From assembly GCA_913063155.1 (NCBI GenBank), contig CAJXYU010000003.1:1-64000 (forward strand): a stretch of DNA of 64,000 nucleotides. Direction: 5' to 3'. The position numbers and the translations under genes were made by a program. Below, one piece after another: positions 44,807-51,828 of the stretch (position 1 is the stretch's first letter; every line of letters starts with the position of its first letter). Under the pieces are notes generated by a model, which searched no databases, had not been told where the DNA came from, and saw only the letters and a program-made list of their open reading frames with translations. This DNA is from an uncultured Desulfovibrio sp. GTDB taxonomy: Bacteria; Desulfobacterota; Desulfovibrionia; Desulfovibrionales; Desulfovibrionaceae.

Positions 44807-45187
44807 ATGATTCCTGCAGATTTGAAATATGCAAAATCTCACGAGTGGGTCCGCATTGACGGAGATATCGCCACCATCGGCATCAGCGAGTTCGCACAAG
44901 AGCAACTGGGTGATCTCACCTTCGTGGAATTGCCCGCTGTGGGTGACACGTTTGAACAGGGAGCCGAATTCGGTTCCGTCGAATCCGTGAAGGCCGCCAG
45001 CGAACTCTATGCCCCGATAGGCGGAGAAGTCGTCGAAATCAACGAAGAACTCGAAGACGCCCCTGAAAAGGTCAACGAATCCCCCTATGACGAGGGTTGG
45101 TTGATCAAGCTCAAGATCTCGGGAGAGCCCGAAGGCCTGCTCGATGCAGACGCCTACAAGGCCCTGATCGAATCCGAAGCGCACTAG
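44807..45187 (+). CDS. gcvH: Glycine cleavage system H protein
   Basis: A 126-residue lipoyl carrier that shuttles the aminomethyl group between P, T and L proteins. The lipoylation site is Lys62 in [15 protein letters not shown]. The N-terminal [14 protein letters not shown] and the C-terminal [13 protein letters not shown] are typical. AGGAGG lies 6 bp before the ATG. It is first in gcvH-gcvPA-gcvPB-lpdA. Confidence 0.97.
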   Translation: MIPADLKYAKSHEWVRIDGDIATIGISEFAQEQLGDLTFVELPAVGDTFEQGAEFGSVESVKAASELYAPIGGEVVEINEELEDAPEKVNESPYDEGWLIKLKISGEPEGLLDADAYKALIESEAH

Positions 45188-45251
45188 ACGAATTCTCGGG
45201 CGGCCTCACGCGGGCCGCCCTTTTCTTTCCATTACCGAAAGAGGAAACGCA

Positions 45252-46586
45252 ATGCCTTACGTTCCGCACACTCCGGACGAAGTCCGGGAAATGCTGGCCA
45301 CCATCGGTGTGGGGTCCATCGAGGACCTGTTCGCAGAGATCACCGAGGAAATGCGGCCGCAAAGTTTCGATGTCCCCGAGGGCCTGAGTGAAATGGAGGT
45401 GCTCTCCAAGCTGGAAGGCATGGCCGCCAAGAACGCCACGGACAGGAGCAGTTTCCTGGGCGCAGGCTTCTATGACCATTATATTCCGGCGGCTGTGGAT
45501 GCGCTGACCATGCGCGGCGAATTCTACACGGCCTATACCCCTTATCAGCCGGAAGCCAGCCAGGGCACTCTGCAGGCCATCTTCGAATACCAGACCGCAG
45601 TCACCCGCCTGCTGGACATGGACTGCTCCAACGCTTCGGTCTACGACGGCGGCACCGCGCTCTACGAAGCGCTGATGATGGCCGTGCGCCAGACCAAGCG
45701 ACGCAAGGTGGTGGTGAGCGAAGCCCTGAATCCCATCTATCGGGTCATGCTCGACTCCTACACCTCCAATCTGCATCTCGAATTCGTCACCGTACCGCAC
45801 AAGAAAGGCAAGACCGACATCGAGGGCATCAAGGCCGCCATCGACGACAAGACCGCGGCCCTCATCGTTCAGAACCCGAACTTCTTCGGTTCCATCAACG
45901 ATTTCACGGAACTCTTCACAGCCGCCCGCGAAAAGAAGGCTCTGAGCATCATGTCCTGCTACCCGGTGCTCCAGACCCTGCTCAAGACCCCCGGTCAGAT
46001 GGGCGCAGACATCGCCGTGGCCGAGGGACAGAGCCTGGGTCTGCCCCTTTCCTTCGGAGGGCCGTACCTGGGCATCATGACCTGCACAAAGAAGATGGTT
46101 CGCCAGATGCCCGGCCGCATCGTAGGCCGCACCGAGGACACGGAAGGCCGCACCGGCTACGTACTGACCCTGCAGGCCCGCGAACAGCACATCCGCCGAC
46201 AGAAGGCCACCTCCAACATCTGCTCCAACCAGTCCCTGTGCGCCCTGCGCGCCCTGGTGCATATCTGCTCCCTGGGCGAAATGGGTCTCAAGCGCGCCGC
46301 GCGCCTGTCCATCGAACGCGCGCACCTGTGCGCCGAAAAGCTCACGGCCATCGACGGCGTGGAAATGCTCACGAACGGCCCCTTCGGCAACGAATTCGCC
46401 GTGGCGTTGCCCAAGAACGCTTACGAGGTCATAACCAAGCTCACGGAACGCGGCTATGTGCCGGGATTCCCGCTGGGCCGTTACTATGAGGGACTGGAAA
46501 ACGGCCTGCTGGTGGCCTGCACCGAAAAGACCAGTGAAGAGCAGATCGGCATCCTGGCCGAGATGATGAAGGGGGCGCTGCGATGA
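45252..46586 (+). CDS. gcvPA: Glycine dehydrogenase (decarboxylating) subunit 1
   Basis: A 444-residue N-terminal subunit of the split P protein, forming a heterotetramer with GcvPB. Signature parts are the PYVPHTPDEVREML start, SSFLGAGFYDHYIPAAVD, FYTAYTPYQPEASQGTLQ, and NICSNQSLCALRALVH. It has the PLP-fold but not the PLP lysine. AGAGGAAAC lies before the ATG, and gcvPB overlaps by 4 bp (ATGA). Confidence 0.96.
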   Translation: MPYVPHTPDEVREMLATIGVGSIEDLFAEITEEMRPQSFDVPEGLSEMEVLSKLEGMAAKNATDRSSFLGAGFYDHYIPAAVDALTMRGEFYTAYTPYQPEASQGTLQAIFEYQTAVTRLLDMDCSNASVYDGGTALYEALMMAVRQTKRRKVVVSEALNPIYRVMLDSYTSNLHLEFVTVPHKKGKTDIEGIKAAIDDKTAALIVQNPNFFGSINDFTELFTAAREKKALSIMSCYPVLQTLLKTPGQMGADIAVAEGQSLGLPLSFGGPYLGIMTCTKKMVRQMPGRIVGRTEDTEGRTGYVLTLQAREQHIRRQKATSNICSNQSLCALRALVHICSLGEMGLKRAARLSIERAHLCAEKLTAIDGVEMLTNGPFGNEFAVALPKNAYEVITKLTERGYVPGFPLGRYYEGLENGLLVACTEKTSEEQIGILAEMMKGALR

Positions 46587-48031
46587 AGACCATATTCGAA
46601 AAATCCGTGGCCGGCCGCGAAGGGTGCTGGCCCTGCGACGGTCTCGCCGCAGAAGCTTACATTCCAAAGGAACTGCTGCGTGAGGAAGAAATTGGCCTGC
46701 CCTCCGCGGGCGAGCTGGACGTGGTGCGTCACTTCACCAAGCTCTCTCAGCGCAACTTCGGGGTGGACGGCAACTTCTATCCGCTCGGTTCCTGCACCAT
46801 GAAATACAACCCCAAGTTCACCGAAGTGGTGGCCGCCATGCCCGGGTTCACCCGGCTGCATCCGGTGCTGCCTCAGCTGAAGGGCGCTGGCCACCTCTGC
46901 CAGGGCGCACTCGAGGTCATGTACGAAACCGAGCGCCTGCTCTGCGAAATCACGGGCATGCACTCCTACACCTTGCACCCCATGGCCGGCGCGCACGGCG
47001 AACTGACCGGCGTCATGCTCATGGCCGCCTACCACAAGGACAAGGGGAACGAGAAAACCAAGATCATCGTTCCCGACTCGGCCCACGGCACCAACCCGGC
47101 CTCGGCCGCCATCGCGGGCTACGAGGTAATCTCCATCGAGTCCCGCGACGGCATCATCGACCCCGAAGCCCTGCGCGAAGTCCTGGACGACAAGGTGGCG
47201 GGCATGATGATGACCTGTCCCAACACGCTGGGTCTGTTCGAAAAGAACCTGCCCGAGATTGTGCGCATGCTGCGCGAGGTGGACGCCCTGCTCTACTATG
47301 ACGGCGCAAACCTCAACGCCGTCATGGGCAAGATGCGCGTAGGCGATGTGGGCTTCGACATCGTGCACCTGAACCTGCACAAGACCTTCGCCACCCCGCA
47401 CGGCGGCGGCGGTCCCGGCTCCGGCCCGGTGGGCGTGTCCGAACGCGTGGCCCCGTACCTGCCGATCTCCCGTGTGCAGAAGCTTGAGGACGGCCAGTTC
47501 TTCCTGGACTACGATTATCCCAAGTCCATCGGCTACGTCGCCCCCTTCTACGGCAACTTCGGCGTATACCTGAAGGCCTACGCCTATATCCTGCGCCTGG
47601 GCGGCACAGGCTTGACCCGGGCCACCGAAAACGCGGTGCTGGCCGCCAACTACATGCGCAAACGCCTCGAAAAGCACTTTGAGATCCCGTACAACCGGAC
47701 CTGCATGCACGAATTCGTGGCCGGCGCGGTGCATCAGGCCGAAAAGGGCGTGCGCGCCCTGGATATCGCCAAGGCACTGCTGGACAAGGGGCACCATGCG
47801 CCCACCATCTACTTCCCGCTCATCGTCAAGGAATGCATCATGGTGGAGCCCACGGAAACCGAAAACAAGGCCACCCTGGACCACTTTGTGGACGATCTCA
47901 TCGCCATTGCCGAGTTGACCGAGGCAGACCCTGAAGCCGTGCAAAAGGCCCCGGTGACCCTGCCCGTGACCCGACTGGACGAAACCCTTGCCGCACGCGG
48001 CATGGTGCTCACCGAGGACATGGGATCATGA
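46583..48031 (+). CDS. gcvPB: Glycine dehydrogenase (decarboxylating) subunit 2
   Basis: A 482-residue subunit with the pyridoxal-phosphate site: HLNLHKTFATPHGGGGPGSG, with Lys267 as the Schiff-base lysine. NFGVDGNFYPLGSCTMKYNPK and HPMAGAHGELTG are further conserved parts. It decarboxylates glycine and loads the aminomethyl group on GcvH. It overlaps gcvPA and lpdA by 4 bp on each side, so the three are translated together. Confidence 0.96.
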   Translation: MKTIFEKSVAGREGCWPCDGLAAEAYIPKELLREEEIGLPSAGELDVVRHFTKLSQRNFGVDGNFYPLGSCTMKYNPKFTEVVAAMPGFTRLHPVLPQLKGAGHLCQGALEVMYETERLLCEITGMHSYTLHPMAGAHGELTGVMLMAAYHKDKGNEKTKIIVPDSAHGTNPASAAIAGYEVISIESRDGIIDPEALREVLDDKVAGMMMTCPNTLGLFEKNLPEIVRMLREVDALLYYDGANLNAVMGKMRVGDVGFDIVHLNLHKTFATPHGGGGPGSGPVGVSERVAPYLPISRVQKLEDGQFFLDYDYPKSIGYVAPFYGNFGVYLKAYAYILRLGGTGLTRATENAVLAANYMRKRLEKHFEIPYNRTCMHEFVAGAVHQAEKGVRALDIAKALLDKGHHAPTIYFPLIVKECIMVEPTETENKATLDHFVDDLIAIAELTEADPEAVQKAPVTLPVTRLDETLAARGMVLTEDMGS

Positions 48032-49383
48032 CGTATGATCTCGTCGTCGTCGGCGCCGGCCCGGGCGGATATGACGCAGCCTGCGAAGCGGCCGAAGCCG
48101 GACTGAAGACCGCCCTGGTCGAGAAGGCGGACATCGGCGGCACCTGCCTGAACCGTGGGTGCATCCCCACCAAGGTCATGCTCGGCGCAACCGCAGCCGT
48201 GGAAGAGCTGGCGGCCCAGACAAAAATGAAAGTGGCCTCCGGAAACATCGCGATCGACTTCCAAGCCCTGCAGACCCGCAAAGACAAGCTCATCGCGGGG
48301 ACGCGCAAGGCCATGGCCCAGAAGCTCAAGGCTTTGGGTGTGGATCTTTATCCCGGCGCAGCCGGCATGACCGCCCCCGGAGTCGTCCAGGTGGCCGGAG
48401 ACGGCACGACGTCGCTGGAATACAGGAATCTGATCATCGCCACCGGCTCCAAGCCCGCCTTCTTTCCGGGCCTGGAGCCCGACGGCGAGGCAGTCATCGA
48501 CTCCAACGGATTCCTGTCCCTGGAGCGGATGCCTGAATCCCTCATCGTTGTCGGGGCAGGCTTCATCGGCCTGGAAATGGCCCAGGCCGCTCACAGGCTC
48601 GGCGCGAAAATTCATGTCATCGACGCCATGGACCGTGTGGCTCCGGCGGAAGATCCCGAGGTGTCCAAGGCGCTTCAGTCCATTTTCAAACGCTGGAAAT
48701 GGGACATGCGTCTCGGCGTCCGTGTGCAGTCCGTGAAGACGGAAAACGGCCGCGCAGTGCTCACCATGGACGACGGCGACGTCGTTGAGGCGGAAAAGGC
48801 CCTGGTCGCCGTAGGGCGTGGCCCGGTCACCGAAAACCTTGGACTGGAAACCCTCGGCGTGGAACTGGACCGTGGTTCCGTCAAGGTGGATGAGAACCTG
48901 CAGGCCGCCCCCGGCGTCTATGCCATCGGCGACGTGAACGGCATCATCCAGTTGGCGCACGCCGCCAGCCATCAGGCCGCCTACGTGGTGAACCGCATCA
49001 CGGGAAAAGTCAGCGGCCCGTATGACTCCGGTCCTGTTCCGTCCGTGCTCTACGGCGCTCCCGAGGCCATGCGTGTGGGCATCATGCCGCAAGAACTCAA
49101 GGATGCCGGCAGAGCCGTACAGATCTCCAAATTCCCGCTGGCGGCCAACCCCATGGCCCAGGCCCATGCCTCCACCCAGGGATTCGTCAAGGTCATCTGG
49201 TCCGAAGACACCGTGGTGGGCGTCACCGCCGTGGGCTACGATGTCTCCCGTCTGACCACCCCCGCCACCATGATCGTGCAGGAAGCCTGGAAGCCCGGAG
49301 ACACCCGCAAGACCATATTCCCGCATCCGTCGCTGGACGAGGCGCTTCTCGGCGCGCTCAAGGCCGAACGCGCGGAAGTGTAA
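48028..49383 (+). CDS. lpdA: Dihydrolipoyl dehydrogenase (L protein)
   Basis: A 451-residue flavoenzyme reoxidising lipoyl-GcvH with NAD(+). FAD motif VVVGAGPGGYDAA, redox pair GGTCLNRGCIPTK (Cys40/Cys45), NAD motif LIVVGAGFIGLEMA, and the C-terminal FPHPSLDEALLGAL with the His-Pro of the family. It closes the gcv operon. gcvT is absent from the cluster. A recurring-family terminator follows. Confidence 0.93.
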   Translation: MTYDLVVVGAGPGGYDAACEAAEAGLKTALVEKADIGGTCLNRGCIPTKVMLGATAAVEELAAQTKMKVASGNIAIDFQALQTRKDKLIAGTRKAMAQKLKALGVDLYPGAAGMTAPGVVQVAGDGTTSLEYRNLIIATGSKPAFFPGLEPDGEAVIDSNGFLSLERMPESLIVVGAGFIGLEMAQAAHRLGAKIHVIDAMDRVAPAEDPEVSKALQSIFKRWKWDMRLGVRVQSVKTENGRAVLTMDDGDVVEAEKALVAVGRGPVTENLGLETLGVELDRGSVKVDENLQAAPGVYAIGDVNGIIQLAHAASHQAAYVVNRITGKVSGPYDSGPVPSVLYGAPEAMRVGIMPQELKDAGRAVQISKFPLAANPMAQAHASTQGFVKVIWSEDTVVGVTAVGYDVSRLTTPATMIVQEAWKPGDTRKTIFPHPSLDEALLGALKAERAEV

Positions 49384-49392
49384 GAACAAAAA

Positions 49393-49430
49393 GCGAGAGG
49401 AAAGCCTTTTAAAAAAGGCTTTCCTCTCGC
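49393..49430 (+). terminator. Terminator after the gcv operon, recurring family
   Basis: A perfect 18-bp stem from GCGAGAGG to CCTCTCGC around the core GCCTTTTAAAAAAGGC. The flank CTCTCCTTTTCAAAACTT is shared with the elements at 1, 2380 and 63304. Confidence 0.82.
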
Positions 49431-49535
49431 GCTCTCCTTTTCAAAACTTCCCGGCGACGACTACGGCTTGGCTAGCCCCACATTGCACCCAATAAGCTGA
49501 TCCCCCCGACACGGTTTCCCGCCGACATAAACATG

Positions 49536-49610
49536 GTGAAAAATTAAAGGCAGGCAGGCCCCTTTCCTCTCCCGGCAACCGGCTTCCCGCCAAAGGCACA
49601 TTTTTCACCC
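49536..49610. repeat. Long-range inverted repeat enclosing a GC-rich structured core
   Basis: GTGAAAAAT (49536-49544) and ATTTTTCAC (49602-49610) are perfect complements 57 bases apart. The enclosed sequence is GC-rich and self-complementary in part (CCGG-CAA-CCGG; AAAGGC and GCC repeats). On the minus strand the motif GGCGGGAA-(A/G)-CCG occurs in the core and again about 70 bases away (near 49505-49523). It could be a small structured RNA or a DNA-level element. Confidence 0.35.
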
Positions 49611-50050
49611 CCCTATGCCTACTTTTTGTAAAATAAAAACAAACAATTTTATTCATACTGTCACAATCCTGTAACTCCTGACATTCCCGACAATAAGAGC
49701 CGAAAAGACATGCATGGGGAACTCGAAATCCCCTCTTTTCCCCCTGAAAAATTTCCATATGGAAAGCCTCCCCTGCGGGGCACCCTCTTGCTTTTTTCGA
49801 AGATATAAATATATTGTTGACTAAATTATATCTCGCAACCTTGGCTTTCTTTCATGTGCCTCCTAACCAAAAATTTAGGAATGAAGAAAGTGAACCGGAA
49901 AGAACAATTTCGCCATGTTCGAGAAACGTCGCCCGGGTCAGCGACATGCTCGTCAAAACGGCTGTCAACGAACCAACGAATACGGTAAACACAGAGACCG
50001 CAAGGAACGATCGGACGCTTACGCCGAGCGGACTTCAGGCAGGTCTTTGC

Positions 50051-50068
50051 TTGCGATAAATTTCACAA
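50051..50068. promoter_or_regulatory. Rex-type (NADH/NAD+ redox) operator
   Basis: TTGCGATAAATTTCACAA resembles the Rex consensus TTGTGAAATATTTCACAA with three differences, two of them in the centre. Rex represses fermentation and energy genes when NADH is low. Hdr-Flx clusters of Desulfovibrio are linked to NADH and ethanol metabolism. The site is 290 bp before hdrC. Confidence 0.6.
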
Positions 50069-50161
50069 TCTTACCACAAGGTGTGCCGCACCAGGAGGAC
50101 CAAGACGCAAATCCTTGAAACCACAGATTGAGATGCTTGAACTTAACCTTTTAAAACCAGC

Positions 50162-50190
50162 TTGATACTATGGACAGGCAAGTGTATGAG
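50162..50190 (+). promoter_or_regulatory. Candidate sigma-70-type promoter of hdrCBA-flxDCBA
   Basis: TTGATA (50162-50167), a 17-bp spacer and TATGAG (50185-50190). The predicted start near 50197 gives a ~160-nt leader. The -35 overlaps one arm of the inverted repeat TGATACTAT (50163-50171)/ATAGTATCA (50203-50211), so a regulator could bind here. Confidence 0.5.
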
Positions 50191-50348
50191 ATTTACCTCT
50201 CAATAGTATCATGACCATCGGACGACTCCCTGCACCGGCAGAAGTCGCCAACGGAGAGACAATAGTTCAGAGGCTGAAGCAATCCCCCATCCCGACCACT
50301 GTGCCCAGGCACGCTAAACGACAAAAGGGTTCGTCATCGGACGCCCTT
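50187..50348 (+). ncRNA. Candidate structured 5' leader of the Hdr-Flx operon
   Basis: Hand folding finds five successive hairpins: TGAGA/TCTCA (50187-50202), CGACT-CTGC/GCAG-AGTCG (50223-50247), TTCAG/CTGAA (50266-50278), GTGCC/GGCAC (50301-50312), and AAGGG-CGTC/GACG-CCCTT (50325-50348). The last ends ten bases before the hdrC ATG, just before GGGAA. I do not recognise a known riboswitch class. Structure without a computed fold or alignment remains tentative. Confidence 0.4.
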
Positions 50349-50358
50349 GGGAATTGAT

Positions 50359-50916
50359 ATGCAAACAGTCAATCTCACCGACACCATCGACAGATCGTTT
50401 ATGGAAAAGGTGATGGAAGAAAGCGAGCAGAACCTGTCGCTGTGCTACCAATGCGGCAACTGTACTGCCAGCTGTCCGTATACATTCGGCTTCGACATCC
50501 CAGTCAGCCGGGTGATGCGGCTCATGCAAACCGGCCAGAAAAAGGCTGTGCTTACCAGCTCTTCAATCTGGCTCTGCGCTTCCTGCACCTCATGCACAAC
50601 CCGTTGCCCGAACAACATCGACGTCGCCCGCGTCATGGATGTTCTGCGCCATGTCGCCCGCCGCGAGGGCTTCGTCAAGGAACGCCGCGTCAAGGCCTTC
50701 TTCGACAGCTTCCTCGACTCCGTGCGCAAGCACGGCCGCGTATTCGAAATCGGCCTCATGGTCGACTACGTGCGCAAGACCGGCCGCTTCTGGACCGACA
50801 TGGATCTGGGCCCCAAAATGCTGCCCAAGGGAAAGATGTCCCTCACGCCGCACCGTATCAAGGGCAAAGACGCCATCGCCCGCATTTTCAAGCGATTCGA
50901 AGAGGAGAACAGATAG
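50359..50916 (+). CDS. hdrC: Heterodisulfide reductase subunit C-like Fe-S protein
   Basis: About 185 residues from ATG 50359; a TTG four codons upstream is possible, and GGGAA precedes the ATG. Two [4Fe-4S] motifs are present: LCYQCGNCTASCPYTFGF and LCASCTSCTTRCPNNIDV. HdrC passes electrons between HdrA and the HdrB active site. There is no membrane segment, so this is the soluble HdrABC type. It begins the hdrCBA-flxDCBA operon. Confidence 0.93.
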   Translation: MQTVNLTDTIDRSFMEKVMEESEQNLSLCYQCGNCTASCPYTFGFDIPVSRVMRLMQTGQKKAVLTSSSIWLCASCTSCTTRCPNNIDVARVMDVLRHVARREGFVKERRVKAFFDSFLDSVRKHGRVFEIGLMVDYVRKTGRFWTDMDLGPKMLPKGKMSLTPHRIKGKDAIARIFKRFEEENR

Positions 50917-51810
50917 ATGAGCAAGCTCTCCTATGCATACTACCCGGGCTGCTCGGGCCAAGGCACATCCATGGAATATGAAATGTCCACCCGCGCCCTG
51001 TGCGAGGCCCTGGACATAGACCTCAAGGAAATCCCGGACTGGAGCTGCTGCGGTTCCACACCGGCGCACGCCTGCGACCACGTGCTCTCCGCGGCTCTTT
51101 CCGGCCGCAACCTGGGCCTGGCCGCGGACATGGGCGAAGACTGTGTGCTCACCCCCTGCCCCAGTTGCCTGACCAACCTGAAAAACGCAGGACAACACAT
51201 GTCCGGCAGCGAAGAGTTCAAGGAAAAGGTCAACAAGCTGCTGGACGAACCCATCGGCGAGATCCCGGATGTGAAATCGGTGCTGCAGATCCTCTTTGAG
51301 GACCTGGGTCCGAAGGGCGTAAAGGAAAAGGTCATCAAGCCCCTTTCCGGCCTCAAGGTGGTCACCTACTACGGCTGCATCCTGACCCGTCCCCCCAAGC
51401 TCATGGAGTTCGACAGCGAAGAGAATCCCATCAGCATGGACCGGCTCATGGAAGCCGCCGGCGCAAAGGTGCTGCCCTTCCCGCTCAAGACCGAATGTTG
51501 CGGCGCCTCCCACGGCGTGGCCCGCAAGGACCTGGTCATGAAGCTCTCCGGCAAGCTCTTGGACATGGCGGAACAACTGGGCGCGGATGCGGTGGTTACG
51601 GCCTGCCCCCTGTGCCAGATGAACCTCGACCTCAGACAGGGACAGGTGAACTCCGCCAACAAGACCAGCCACAAGTTGCCGGTGTTCTACTACACCCAGC
51701 TGCTGGGCTGGGCCCTCGGCCTGCCCCAGGCGCAACTCGGCCTGGACAAGCTGTGCGTGAACCCCATGCCTGCCCTCCGCGGCATCGGCAAGAAAGAGGA
51801 CGCGGCGTAA
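50917..51810 (+). CDS. hdrB: Heterodisulfide reductase subunit B-like protein
   Basis: A 297-residue protein with two CCG domains: PGCSGQGTSMEYEMS...WSCCGSTPAH and CPSC, then TECCGASHG and TACPLCQMNLDLRQ. In methanogen HdrB these Cys bind two noncubane [4Fe-4S] clusters that reduce CoM-S-S-CoB. In sulfate reducers the disulfide partner is thought to be DsrC or another thiol. The ATG directly follows the hdrC stop, with GAGGAGAA as ribosome binding site. Confidence 0.94.
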   Translation: MSKLSYAYYPGCSGQGTSMEYEMSTRALCEALDIDLKEIPDWSCCGSTPAHACDHVLSAALSGRNLGLAADMGEDCVLTPCPSCLTNLKNAGQHMSGSEEFKEKVNKLLDEPIGEIPDVKSVLQILFEDLGPKGVKEKVIKPLSGLKVVTYYGCILTRPPKLMEFDSEENPISMDRLMEAAGAKVLPFPLKTECCGASHGVARKDLVMKLSGKLLDMAEQLGADAVVTACPLCQMNLDLRQGQVNSANKTSHKLPVFYYTQLLGWALGLPQAQLGLDKLCVNPMPALRGIGKKEDAA

Positions 51811-51828
51811 CCGCGCGGGAGTCACACA

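Larger units (their letters stand above)
49431..50358. other. Gene-free region upstream of the Hdr-Flx operon
   Basis: About 930 bp without a convincing gene. From left to right it holds a long-range inverted repeat around a GC-rich core (49536-49610), a 14-bp palindrome TTTCCATATGGAAA (49752-49765) followed by CCCCTGCGGGG and TTTTTT near 49790, an AT-rich stretch at about 49800-49880, a Rex-like operator (50051-50068), AGGAGG with no gene behind it (50093), a sigma-70-like promoter (50162-50190), and a string of hairpins up to hdrC. Confidence 0.6.

Noticed and set aside
49468-49490. Sigma-54-like TGGC...TTGC before the Hdr-Flx operon
   Set aside because: The spacer is 10 bp rather than 7, and it lies almost 900 bp from hdrC.
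49814-50118. Short plus-strand frames before the Hdr-Flx operon
   Set aside because: They lack ribosome binding sites, overlap the Rex-like operator, and show no protein-like composition.
50250-50290. Glycine-aptamer-like words (GGAGAGAC, GCTGAAGCAA) in the hdrC leader
   Set aside because: The order and partner segments of the aptamer are missing; the similarity is limited to short words.
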